Source of the DNA: Desmodesmus armatus | Lineage: Eukaryota; Chlorophyta; Chlorophyceae; Sphaeropleales; Scenedesmaceae | Assembly: GCA_007449985.2 (NCBI GenBank) | Contig: VIIQ02000233.1 | Span: forward strand, 57,501-121,500 | Direction of reading: 5' to 3' | Length of the DNA: 64,000 bases | Part shown: one piece after another, positions 46,501 through 56,412 of the stretch | Layout of the letters: each line of letters starts with the position of its first letter | Numbering within the stretch: the stretch's first letter is position 1 | Program-made: the position numbers and the translations under genes | The notes under the pieces: model-generated | Seen by the model: the letters and a program-made list of their open reading frames with translations, nothing else | Database searches by the model: none | What the model was told of the DNA's origin: nothing

Positions 46501-49500
46501 TGTTGTTGACAGGGTAGGGCAGGGCGGGCTCTAAAACAGACACACCATGCAACCTCGGTGCTGTGGCATGATGCCACCGGTGTCACGCTAGTTTTTACCT
46601 ATTGCATAAGACGTGAAAATTGAATCTTGCAAAGACAGATGGCAGGCAGCAGCAGCAGGTGTAGATCCACAGAGTTGTATGGCTGGTGGGCGCATACAAG
46701 CTGTCTCTTATCTGTCTGACTGTAGGCAGTGAGTCATAAGAGTTGCAGGTGACGTCATGTACATGCAGACAGCACCTCACAGTTAGTCAGTGCTGATCAA
46801 CTCATCTAGTGATCAACTGAGGTTAACCACAAAGCAGGCTCCCCGGAGACTTTACTACTCCCCTGGCATTAAATTGAATTGTGCCAGTTGCATCTCCCGC
46901 ATTGGCAGCTGCGAAGGAGTCCTACAAGCCCTTTCATGAAGCTGCACCGCCCATCCCTGGAAGGCACCAAGCGGTTGTGCTGCACCACTATGCTGCTTCC
47001 ATGTGGCATGTGTGTACATAATATGTTCCCTATCATGAATTGTCAGCAGCTGATCTCTGCGGGGAGGGAGGGGTCCAGCAGCTGCGGCAGCAGTGCAGAG
47101 CACTGTCAGAAAGCCTTTTCAACAATTCACCCTGATGTAAGGGCAATGTGGGGGTGACAATTGTATTGAAATTTCACACATGAAGTGAAACGGTACATCC
47201 GTGCTGCATTACACTAACCAAACATAATCTAGACGTGCATGGTGAACGACAATCTTCAGGGCAGCGTCCCTGTGCACAGCCTCTTCAAAAGCATCAGAAG
47301 ATGGATGTATCTGCCTTGCCGTAGAACCGCGTACGCGGTCAGCTTTCAGCCTATCATCCATCTCACATCCGTTCAGTTTTGTAAGCACCCTTTGTCGTTT
47401 GCTCAGGAGTGTGCCGTTACAGTTACTCACTGTACATTACACATAATTACAATGACACATAATTACAGTTTAATCTGCAAGGCCCTCAACAGTGTGTAAG
47501 CAGTGTAAAGCAGTTGCACAGCAGTGTTACAGTGTGTGATGCAGGTTTTGAGCATGTAGAGTGGTAATTAACATGGGCAACATAATTTAGACGTATATGG
47601 ATGCATCACGCATGGCATGCAGCCCTACTTCAGCAGGTCTGGCACCCGGGCCAGGGGTGATCATGGGCCTGCCAGGTGCCGTCCTGTGCCAGCCTGTGGC
47701 GTCAGTTATACAGTGGCATCTTACCGAACCTTACAGTAAAGGTACATGCAAATACTTTACCTTACAGTAAAGGTACATGTAAATACATCACACCGACCCC
47801 GATTACACTGTAACGGCACACTCCTGCGGTTTGCTGCCCCTCACACATGCACCGTTATCACTTTTGCTGACATCCTCAAGCGCCCTCTGTTGCCGCCGAC
47901 GCTCGCTGAAATATAGATTGTTGTAATCAAAACCGTTCAAGGCATGAGGCACGGGGGTTTAATCAAGTCGTTTGCGAGCAAACGCCTCTGAAAGGGTTTA
48001 CTGCTGCCTGTTCTCCCACCAGGGGCGCCCAACTGGCACCAGGCCTCTGCAAACACTTTTTTCTAATTCACCACAACTGCAGGGTGCCTGTGGCCGCCCC
48101 CTGCCTGGCGCGTCCCCTCCAGGGGGTCACCTTTTTTATATTAGGATTTCACCTCTGGAACACACACACAGGGTAGCACGGCACGTTTTGGCGTTCCGAA
48201 ACGTCCCGTTTCAAAACGCGTTCGAAACGTTCCAACTTTTGGGCTTGCGTTTCGAAACGTGGTCAGCAAAATGAGCAGTACTGCTGCACTGCCTGCTGCA
48301 GCTGTAACTCCGGGCTTTTGCTCACCAATTGTGCCACAAACCTGTGTTTACAATGCATAGATTCAACCTTCCAACAGGCTACAGCCGTTTGCTCGCTCTT
48401 TGTGGTACTGTTCCCACACCAGATCACCGATCTTGACCATGTGAGCTCTGTAGACACGTCACACAGGTCCGGGTTTGGTCGCTAAAGATACCTTACATGG
48501 CTGTTACTATATTGGAAGCATCACGCGCTTCCTGATGGTGCTGAACTGGTACAAGTCCCCTTTCAACGGGGCAGGCAAGCACCGGCCTGTGACACGCCCG
48601 TTTCAGCCCGACACGGAACGTATCGTTTCAAAACGCGTTCGAAATGTACCACTTTGCCCAAAATGACCGTTTCGTGCTACCCTGCACACACACACACTAC
48701 TGGCTTGTAGAAATTGAACAGGCTGGGTGGGGGAAAGGTAGTCTCAATCGCGGCTGCACACACCACAAAACACCGCGCTGACCATCTGGGCCAACGTACA
48801 GCAGCAGTGCAATGGCATAGCTGAGAATGTGCACATACCGGACAGCGGTGGACGCAAATGCTGTCTTGGGGTGACAGGGAATGTGTGCTGGTTGCCAAAA
48901 CATTTGTCCCTAAGTGTTCAAGAACAGCATCTGTGCATGATGGTGTTAGCTTAGCCTTTTGGGAAGCATGTACATTTCATATTGCATGTAGCCACTTGCA
49001 ACACGGCACGGACACACCCTGTTGTTTCCAAAAGTTGAGGACAACTATATGGAGATCTAAATGCAGACTGAATTGAGGAGTGCCGCAGATGACAGTCATC
49101 CAACCTGCCACTGTGTCTGAAAGAGTTTTGCAATCAACACAAGTTGTGATGATGCTGCGTGATCGCACGTCTCAATACTGCCCGCTGTGTTTATCCCGCC
49201 TGATAAGGGACAAGCACCAAGCACCCCAGCAGCGCACGCCGGGAACAGAGGCTGTGCCGCAGCTCAGATTGAGCAGCACTGCAGCAACTCCTCTTGCCGT
49301 TTCCGTTTACAGTTGAAAGGAAATGCAGAATATTAAAAAGTATGATCCAGCATTGATGCCACCGTTCTATGACCTGTGCTGTCGTGGTTGGTAGTTGGCA
49401 GCAATCAGCTTGATTCCCGCTGACGTGGAGCATATTCCATGTGTATTGTGCTGTTTGCAGGTTGTGTTGAGCTGTATGATCTTCGTGTGTTCAGGAATGA

Positions 49501-49765
49501 CCATTACAAGCATTTCCTGGAGAGTGTGCAGGCAGCGGAACACTTGCGTGCACATCATTATTGGGAGCAGGAGCTAAAAACAATGTGGCAGCAGATATAT
49601 GTCCCTGCAGAGCGGTGGAGGTCGTATGCGTGCAACACACCGGTGTTCCACAAGAAGATGGACGATATTGACCACTGGTTCCTAAGCTCAGGGTGTGATT
49701 TTGACAACAATGTTGTGCGGGACCGAGGTCGCTGCACAGTTGATGCCAAGATGCGGTTCTGTTGA
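40406..49765 (+). CDS. Fusion of a GDP-mannose dehydratase/reductase-like SDR with a GT15-like glycosyltransferase domain
   Basis: Exons: 40406-about 40640 and onward (unrecognised N-terminal region), 40753-40958, 41116-41491, 43263-43340, 43560-44696, 49461-49765. The SDR part has the nucleotide-binding loop T-G-V-N-G-M-I-G-S, Y-H-F-A-A-Q, S-S-T-E-Y-G, Y-G-V-S-K (the YxxxK pair), R-D-M-S-D-V-R and A-Y-N-I-G-S-G, as in GDP-mannose 4,6-dehydratase or its reductase partner. From about codon 210 of the 43560 exon a second domain begins: W-H-K-Y-M-P-W-M-V, R-F-D-D-D-I-S-F-F, D-P-F-K, then V-G-W-V-Q-W-I-Y and, in the last exon, C-V-E-L-Y-D-L-R-V-F-R. This resembles GT15 mannosyltransferases. The frame breaks near 44484 and one added base restores it; the exon length and phase arithmetic agree. 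Poly(A)-type TGTAA lies at 50004. The 5' end is not found. SDR firm, GT15 tentative. Confidence 0.72.
41492..43262 (+). other. Intron of the SDR fusion gene containing an old LINE
   Basis: It is bounded by AAG|GTGAGC and a CCACAG acceptor. Most of it is transposon-derived minus-strand sequence (next entry). Confidence 0.8.
42180..42960 (-). mobile_element. Decayed LINE, C-terminal end of the reverse-transcriptase ORF
   Basis: The minus strand carries pieces of a typical LINE C-terminus in order but in shifting frames: W-F-A-Q-G-Y-A-D-L-P-A-D-P-R-A-A-A, L-A-A-F-W-L-G-A-H-H-L, then a C-I-L-C-A-Q...D-E-Y-H-M-V-F-E-C zinc-type motif and R-Q-D-T-K-L-V-A-Y-I-V-H-A-C. Stops and frame changes show decay. 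It is a different LINE type from the one at 29.3 kb. The segment at 41707-42120 may belong to the same insertion. Confidence 0.65.
43466..43511 (+). repeat. (CAA)n microsatellite in an intron of the SDR fusion gene
   Basis: About 15 CAA triplets with one CAG interruption lie just upstream of the acceptor at 43559. A frame through it reads poly-Gln, but the SDR alignment places the exon start at 43560, so it is intronic. Confidence 0.85.
45225..45470 (+). repeat. Dispersed repeat, relative of 26190-26430
   Basis: ATGCATGCAAGTGCAACCCT, TTTTTTGACCTGCAAACCCT and CCAGGCTGTAGCCACAGGCA parallel the copy in GT10 intron 1 at roughly 75-80 percent identity. It directly abuts the element beginning at 45474. 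Confidence 0.6.
45474..46593. mobile_element. 1.1-kb element with inverted terminal repeats (TAGCGTGACACC)
   Basis: The left end, TAGCGTGACACCAGTGGCAT and CATGCCACG...GAGCCCGCCTGCCC, is mirrored on the right by GGGCGGGCTC...GGCATGATGCCACCGGTGTC then ACGCTA. A GTGGCATCATGCCAC palindrome lies at each tip. The interior includes AAGGTGACCCCCTGGTGGGG, GGCCACAGGCACCCTGCAGT and AGCGAGCGTCGGCGG. Copies: 51270-52133 (right portion) and 47850-48150 (inverted piece). No transposase is seen, so it is non-autonomous. Confidence 0.7.
47406..47824. mobile_element. MITE-like element, TIR GGAGTGTGCCGTTACAGT, copy 1
   Basis: The left end GGAGTGTGCCGTTACAGT is matched by the right end ACTGTAACGGCACACTCC. The sub-terminal regions are rich in TTACA/TGTAA palindromes, and the centre has CACCCGGGCCAGGGGTGATC and GCCTGCCAGGTGC. 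It is 419 bp with no coding capacity. Copy 2 is at 55521-55908. Confidence 0.85.
47850..48150 (-). repeat. Inverted fragment of the 45474-46593 element family
   Basis: CGCCGACGCTCGCTGAA, CTGCAGGGTGCCTGTGGCCG and CCAGGGGGTCACCTTTTTT are the reverse complement of interior segments of that element. Confidence 0.75.
48171..48682. mobile_element. 512-bp TIR element (GGGTAGCACG) nested in an older repeat
   Basis: It starts GGGTAGCACGGCACGTTTTG and ends CCGTTTCGTGCTACCC. Sub-terminal GTTTCAAAACGCGTTCGAAA occurs near both ends, forming longer imperfect inverted repeats. It interrupts a repeat whose uninterrupted paralog lies at 26515-26570 (CTGGAACACACACC...), which confirms it as an insertion. The CA-rich flanks blur any target duplication. 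Confidence 0.75.
48690..48920 (+). repeat. Dispersed repeat, relative of 26560-26850
   Basis: CTTGTAGAAATTGAACAGGC, GTAGTCTCAATCGCGGC and GTGTGCTGGTTGCCAAA align with the 26.5-kb copy at moderate identity. Confidence 0.6.
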
Positions 49766-50003
49766 TTGTGCTCAGCATTTGCAGAACTGGGTTGGAGACC
49801 TGAGTTTCAACAGTTCATGGTGCGTCTACTTTTTGTTGGATCACGCACACGTGTCCATTTAACCGCACACAGGCTTGCAGATGTCCAGGAAAGGGCCCGC
49901 AACCCAAATTTAATCAAACCAGGAACAATGCTAGCCTCCCTTTCATGCTGAGGTATGGTGTGTCAATTCACCAAGGCGACCCACATTTCACGCTTCAAAG
50001 TTT

Positions 50004-50008
50004 TGTAA
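50004..50008 (+). terminator. TGTAA polyadenylation-type signal for the SDR fusion gene
   Basis: TGTAA lies 239 bases after the stop codon at 49765, a similar distance to that seen for the GT10 gene. Confidence 0.4.
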
Positions 50009-50931
50009 CCTGTTCGTGCCTTCGAATTGCCATGGGCCCAACAGTTAAAGCTGTGGTTATCTTGTGACAAAGTCTCATAGACTTGCACATCAGGGAGAGT
50101 ATGTTTGATGGGCGATTTTGCCACATAGATGACATTGCTGACCAGGACGGGGCCAGGTTCACCTGGTAAGTTGGTAATCCCGCGCTGTAATTCACACTCA
50201 CTTAACGCCAGGCTAAGCCCTTCTCCAGGCTTGACCCAACCGCGGGAAAAAGGGGTATGGGGCAGCAAAGCTGTCATGAAAAGATATGTGAATTGCAGTG
50301 TCTTGATGCCAATTCACACACGCGTCAGCAAGGGTACGCCTTTTCATGGGTTTTGGGTCAGTGAAAGCAATTCTAACGAAACTTGAAAATTGCGCAGAAT
50401 AATTCTCTGTTTTCAAATGCACCAGAACAAGTGTTATTGTACCGCAGGTGGGGTGTGGGGGAGGGGGGGGGTACTTCTGACTTCAGGAGATAACATTTGG
50501 AAGAAAATCTTCACATGCACAAGTAGTGGTTAACTAGTTCATCCTATGGACTAGTAGCCAGCTCCAGATGTAAGGCCATGCTTGGTGGCTGCACAGCTTT
50601 CTGGCCCCTTGAATTGAAGCTACTGGCGTTGAATTAGGAAATACATGTCACAAACACACACAACGCAATACTTGCTCCAAATGCCGTCGATGCAGTCCCT
50701 GGTTTCCTGTCCTAATCGGACTATGTTGGTGTGCCTCATAGACTGCTTGCATGTGACTTGCATGTCCATAGTATGCTGGCTATATTGATTAATCCCTGAC
50801 ACACACACATGTGGCGGTGATATGCTTCATAGAACTGCTTGCATGTGACTGATATGTTGCCTACATGCTAGCTGCACTTGTATCCTCTCCTCACACCAAG
50901 ATGTGTGTTTTAGGGGTGCGTAGCAGGCTTC

Positions 50932-51207
50932 TTGGGTCACGCTCCCCCCTTCCAAAAGAGCACACTGCCTGCATGGACACCTGCACCTCTTCAATTCCAC
51001 ATCTGGGGATATGTCGGATCTTTGTGGCAACATTGCTCGAACGGGGTGTGCAACAACCAACTTCCAGTCACCACGCACCATGTGCAGTGGCAGGGGCCCT
51101 TTGTGGTTCGGGCATCCTCGCGTGGTGATACCAAGCTTCGGCTTCGGCAGTTTACTAGGTCTGGAGAGTACCACTATGTGGTGAAAGATACAGTAATGAG
51201 GGCATGA
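50932..51207 (+). CDS. Unassigned exon-like open frame
   Basis: The peptide ends in T-H-H-V-Q-W-Q-G-P-F-V-V-R-A-S-S, then L-R-Q-F-T-R-S-G-E-Y-H-Y-V-V-K-D, M-R-A and a stop, with a balanced composition unlike the repeat frames around it. The His plus G-E-Y-H-Y pattern is reminiscent of cupredoxin folds, but the usual copper ligands are not all visible, so no function is claimed. No clear acceptor was fixed; an AG before 50960 would serve. It may be a 3' exon of an unseen gene or a remnant of one. Confidence 0.3.
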   Translation: MGHAPPFQKSTLPAWTPAPLQFHIWGYVGSLWQHCSNGVCNNQLPVTTHHVQWQGPFVVRASSRGDTKLRLRQFTRSGEYHYVVKDTVMRA

Positions 51208-51269
51208 CAGCAGTGGCAGCATATGCAGCGGCAGTTCCATCTCCCCTTCCCTCCTTTTTTTATATAGTA

Positions 51270-52133
51270 AAATAATAAGGTGACCCCCTGGTGGGGACGC
51301 GCCAGGCAGGTGCAGGCCACAGGCACCCTGCAGTTTTGGATGGGTAAATTGAGAAAGGTGTTTGCAGAGGCTTGTGGCCAGTTGGCCGCCCCTGCTGGGA
51401 GAAAAGGCAGCAGCACACCCTTTCAGGGGCTTTTTCTCGCAAACGGCTCAATAAAACCCCCTGTCCTCCCCCCTACAACGATTTGTTTTGGTAAAATCTA
51501 TAACTTCAGCGAGCGTCGGCGGCATCAGAGGGCGCCTGTGGATGTAAACAAAAGTGATAACGGTGCATGTGTGAGGGTCAGCAAAGGACAAGCGGAGCTC
51601 AAGAAATATACATCTTGATGTACGATGAATGATGGGCTCACAACTGTCGGCATATGCCGTCGACAGCAAGGCGACAGCATCCATCTGTTGCTGCATTCGA
51701 AGAGGCCACGCGCAGGGAGGCTCCAGCGAACACGCTAAGCACGCAGGATGCTGTAGAAGCTTACTCATAAGATGTTCAGCACGGGAGGGGCACAGTGCTG
51801 CTGCTCTGTTGGGAGGCTTGAGGAGAACAGAAGTGAAGGAGTGTGGAGGGGGAGTCTGGGTTGGTAGGGGGTAGGAGTCTGGTTATGTGGGTTACAGGCA
51901 AGGACGGTGCATGGGAGTGAGGATGGCAGGTAACAGCAGGAACATGGGTGGACGGTGACAAGGGGCGTGCAGGGACGGTGGGTGATAGGACTGGGGAGAG
52001 GGGGGGGGGGAGAAGGCAGCATCAACAGTTGAAAAGGCGGTTATCGACAACAGGGTTGGACAGGCCGGCTTGGTTACAGACACACCATTGCAACTTGGGG
52101 CCGTGGCATCATGCCACGGGTGTCACGCTATAC
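51270..52133. mobile_element. Second copy of the 45474-46593 element family
   Basis: AATAAGGTGACCCCCTGGTG to CCGTGGCATCATGCCACGGG then TGTCACGCTA matches the 45740-46593 portion of the first element in the same orientation, including AGCGAGCGTCGGCGGCATCA. The left inverted terminus is absent. Confidence 0.8.
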
Positions 52134-52139
52134 TGCTGA

Positions 52140-53922
52140 ATGCACCTGCGGGCCGAGTGGGCGGGTCTGAAGCTGCTGTTCAAGCGTACCTGTTAAATCT
52201 TCGTGTCAGAATGGAAAGGAGGTTTTTCGTTGAAAAGGCGGAGCCTTAGGGCTCCTGCTCCTTTTCAACTACAACCTTGGTCAGAAGCTAAGGTTTTTCA
52301 CTGATGATGAATGATGAGTGCAGAACTGCAACAGCACAGTCACCAGGGAGGCTTTGTCAAACTTGAAAGCCTTGCTTGTCAACATACTTCACAGGGCAGC
52401 ACATGCAGTGTGAGATAGACCACAAACAGCGAAAGGCTGGGAACCCCGCTGTTCACCTTGTCCATGCTCACACTGGCAGTTTGCAATTATTGCCTGCTTG
52501 TGATGTCAGCAGCGAGCAGTGTGTGTGTGTGGGGGGGGGGGGACTGCTCAGCATGTACAGTGGAGTGAAGTTCTAATCTGTAGCACCACATGTAGGTGGA
52601 TGTGCGGGGGAGGGGGGGGGCCTGTAGCGACAACTTGAAACACATTGCGAGCAGAGTTGTACTTGTTTCTAACTTATCAAATCAATTGGTGACATCTCTA
52701 CTGTCATCAGCTACAGCTACAGCAGTTTTGCCTGACAATGCTGGCCATTCATTGCACCTGGAACCACCAGGGTTACAGGGTGCACTGTATCAACACCAAG
52801 TCATCATACTATTGACCGCTCTCCATCCCAACGCACCAGCGTCAGCTCCTGCAAGGCAGAGCAGCTGGCAGCTGTATTGGCGGCGCTTATATGGCAATCT
52901 GTGCTGCCTCTACAGTCTTACCAACATAAGTATTGCAGCAGCCCTGCTTGCCTCTCCATGGAACTGCACAGCACCCTTACAGATCTTCTGTCCCATGTAT
53001 TCCCACCAACAGCAATCCCAGCAAACTGTGCGCTGTTATCTTGTCTCAAAGTCCCCCACCCCATCCCGAGTCCTTCTTAGGCTGCCTCAAGGCCATCTTT
53101 GCCCCAGTGCTGCCCCAGGTATGAGTCAGTCCCTACCTCTGCCGCCCCCATATGCGGTGCATGCAAGCACCCTCTCTTTCAACGCACCACCCTTCCAGAC
53201 GCTGCCTGCAATCAATTGCACCTGCTTCCTGCCATGCCAATAGTCACCAAGACTCTCCTTGTAGTGCTTCAGGTGTGCTGATCGCAGTAACCGTTTACAT
53301 ATGCACACAACACAGTGCTTTTGCCTTTCAACAGTCAAGCTGCATGCTGTCCATTCCTGTCTACAGTACTTGCAGGCTGTGCTGAACCGTCAAGTGAGTT
53401 GGCAATGGGTGCTAGTTCACTCCATTGTGGACAGTCTGGGGATGCTGGAACACAGCTGCTCCTTCTGTACATCCGACCATATAGGTTAGCACCTGGAACA
53501 GTCACCGCTGTCCAGCAGATAAGGGATTCGCGTACAGGGCCCCGTTGCGCAGCGTAAAGACACATATAATTATCGATTAACCTGAGAACATTATTTTTGA
53601 TACCCTTTGGTGCTGGCGTGACTGTCATAATTTGGCTTGAACCTGCCAAACCACCAAGTCCCCCAGCCACACTGTAAAAGTCATGGCACAGACATGTTAG
53701 TCACCAGCAGTGCCGTGAGATGATGCTCCACATGATGCACGACCCATGACGTTGGCCTGCCTATAGGCAAGGCCGTTTGCTATGCTCCGTGTTAGCGTCT
53801 CACCTTTTGTCACTCTCGCTGTATCTTTTCGACCCAGCAACCCCCTCACAAACTCGCTGCATTTTCAGAATCTGTAGTTCATAAGCTACCGATCGGTAGT
53901 CATTTGGCCTCGAAAAGCCACA
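52140..53922. other. No gene supported
   Basis: A 215-residue plus-strand frame at 52596-53243 is rich in Pro, Ser and Leu without domains, and splice signals inside it are as good as outside it, so it is not called. GT and poly-G tracts occur at 52520-52542. Confidence 0.35.
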
Positions 53923-54190
53923 GGGTAGGGATTAGTTGAAAGTGACACAGCGAGTTCTTCTAGCAGGGGGGAGGGCCGCGGGCATTGCTCACATCATGCC
54001 CTAGGGGGTGGGGCTTGGGGCATTTTTGGAAGCTTTGGGGGTCAAAATCCGTTGAAAACAGGGCATTTGGGCCGCCAGGAGGGGCAGGGGCATTAGAGCG
54101 TGGGCCCTGGTGGCAATGCCCCCAGGGGTAGGGGCATTCGCAGAGCCCTGATAGAAGAACTCCCGTGTCACTTTCAACTAATCCCTACCC
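53923..54190. mobile_element. MITE with GGGTAGGGATTAGTTGAAAG inverted termini and ACA target duplication
   Basis: Left GGGTAGGGATTAGTTGAAAG then TGACACAG; right GTGTCACTTTCAACTAATCC then CTACCC, an almost perfect inverted match of about 27 bp. ACA flanks both sides (53920-53922 and 54191-54193). It is 268 bp with no coding capacity. It is the best copy of a family with partial members at 10525, 13883, 19680, 22480 and 56232. Confidence 0.88.
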
Positions 54191-54193
54191 ACA

Positions 54194-55520
54194 GTCGTGT
54201 GCCACGCTTCGCTGTTATGACCTCACCCTTCCCTCACTTTCGCTCTGTGTGTTCTAGTCAGCGATCCCCTCACAAACAAGCACCATATTTGGAATCAGCA
54301 TCGCAAAAGCTACCGATTGATAGTCGGTTGGCCCCGTACAGCAACACTCCTCTGAGGGGGCACGCTTCCGCTCAACAGTGCTGACGTCGCCTGGTGCGGA
54401 GGCACGCAGGATGTTTAGACCAGCAGATGTGCCACAAATAGATTCGTATGGTTGTTTTGCATCAATCGCGCCATACTGCAAGCTTGATGGCCATGCTGCG
54501 AGCGTAACGGCTGCCATCATGAACTATCAGAACTATCTAACAGATCGTGCACGTGGTGCATTCAGCTCAAGAGTGGCAGTCCAAACGCTGAAATCGAATG
54601 CTGCCGCCTCTACATAGACGCACTGTCTACTGCTACTGTTGGATCCATCCCCGAGGGCCGTTCGTGTAACGGGCATAAGAGGACCCCCCCCCCCCCCCCC
54701 CCCCCCCAACCCCTCACCCCCCCACCCCACCCCCCGCCTCTCCCCTTCCCATGCACCAGGGTACCTGCACTGTTCGATGGCCTCATGGGGACTACAAAGA
54801 TGCATCACTGACTTAAGTCAAGCGTGTGGCCTCAGCAGTGAAGATTTTGATACAAACTCGGGGTGCTAGATGGACTGTTGGACCCCCCCCCAGCAAGTTG
54901 CACCCTGACAGTACTCAACTTACACGAGCAGGGCAGCACATATTTTCGCTTTCAATACACAACAACAGGGGTATAATTAGAAGCCTTACCGGCCCTGCAC
55001 AACTAGCCATGTCACAATATATACCCAATTTGTCTACAGCCTGCTTCATCTCGTTCTGACACAGACAATTTGCTACACATAGCACAGGCCAAGCATAGAC
55101 CTGTGAATGAGGCAGGCCTACTCGACGACAGACGAGCTTGTTTCTTATGTGGTTGTGCGTGAGCCGTAACGATTGCAAGTCAGCCCCTTCCATGCACGTT
55201 AACGGTCACAACATGCAAACGGTCACAGCATCAGCCAGCGCAATCTGCGCTCATATTCTCCAATACGTTTAGATTAACGTTTGCGCTACGATTGATTGCT
55301 GCATGAGCTACAGACAACGGGCCATGACGCCACCGGACCCCCTCCAGGCCTAACAAACAGCGTTTCTGCCAGTGCCGCTACCAGAGCAGCCTGCAGGCTC
55401 TGCCGACCACCCCATAAATTGGTTTGCATCGTTGAAAGTCCTGCATTTACCGCAGACGCTGCAGAGCCCTGTACAGGAAGAGTGAACGGTCACTCAAGAG
55501 TTGGGGTCATTAAATGCACA
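54194..55520. other. No gene supported; poly-C tract at 54686-54708
   Basis: A 79-residue frame at 54378-54617 has mixed composition but no recognisable domain. Sequence at 54225-54330 is a diverged copy of 53805-53915 on the other side of the MITE. Confidence 0.4.
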
Positions 55521-55908
55521 GGGGTGTGCCGTTACAGTTACACACTTTACATTACACGTAATTACAGTGTAATTACAGTGTAATTTACAAGGCCCTGAAC
55601 AGTGTGTAAGCAGTGTAAGGCAGTTGCACAGCGGTGTTACAGTGCCTGAAGCAGGTTTTGAGCATGTAGAGTGGTTATAGACATGCGCAACATAATGTTG
55701 ACGTATATGGATGCATCATGCATGGCATGCAGCCCTCCTGCAGAAGGTCTGGGCACCCGGGCCAGGGGTGATCAGTGGCCTGCCAGGTGCTGTCCTGTGC
55801 CAGCCTGTGGCGTCAGTCTTACAGTGTAATCTTACCGTAATCTTACAGAAATTGTAATTACATGTAATTACATTACACCGACCCCGATTACACTGTAACG
55901 GCACACCC
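55521..55908. mobile_element. MITE-like element, TIR GTGTGCCGTTACAGT, copy 2
   Basis: It has the same termini and the same central CACCCGGGCCAGGGGTGATC as copy 1 at 47406-47824, at about 85 percent identity, with TTACA/TGTAA-rich sub-terminal palindromes such as GTAATTACATGTAATTACAT. Confidence 0.85.
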
Positions 55909-56231
55909 ATGGGTCATTTTTGCGGGGGTCATTTTTGCGCAAGTGTGAGACATGCAACCTAGGTGGAAGTCGCCCCTGGGGGGCTCCGCCAAAAAGGTGC
56001 CGGCTGTGAGGGGCTGAGTGAGTCAGTACTGGGCTGTGACCTTGGCCGTGATCTGGTGGCAGCAGTAATGCTAGCAGCATTGCGCCTGCAGCACGGCGCG
56101 TTCGCGGAAACAACCACTCGGTTTGTCTGTGAGCAAGCAGATTCTACAGCCCGGTGCCTCCTTTCAAAAATCAAAGAGGTCTGCAAAGCAATGGGACCCT
56201 CCACCGACCCACAAAATAAATGTCTGACATG

Positions 56232-56412
56232 GTTTTTGGGTAGGGCTTAGTTGAAATTGACACAGGGAGTTCTTCTAGCAGGGGGGAGGGCCGGGGCATT
56301 GCTCACATCATGCCGTAAGGGGTGGGGCTTGGGGCATTTTCGAAAGCTTTGGGGGTCCAAATCCTTTGAAAACAGGGCATTTTCGGCCGCCCTGTGTCAC
56401 TTTCAACAATCC
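56232..56412. mobile_element. Shortened GGGTAGGG-family element
   Basis: GGGTAGGGCTTAGTTGAAAT, TGACACAGGGAGTTCTTCTA ... CCTGTGTCACTTTCAACAAT then CCC. It has both ends but lacks about 90 bp of interior relative to the 53923 copy. Confidence 0.8.

Larger units (their letters stand above)
44697..49460 (+). other. 4.8-kb intron of the SDR fusion gene, filled with transposable elements
   Basis: The donor GCAG|GTAAGTC and acceptor TGTTTGCAG have matching phase (1/1) and join T-A-G to C-V-E-L-Y-D. Inside are the elements at 45225-45470, 45474-46593, 47406-47824, 47850-48150 and 48171-48682. Confidence 0.7.

Noticed and set aside
52596..53243. 215-codon plus-strand protein
   Set aside because: Biased Pro/Ser/Leu composition, no domain, no supporting splice structure; typical of chance frames in this sequence.
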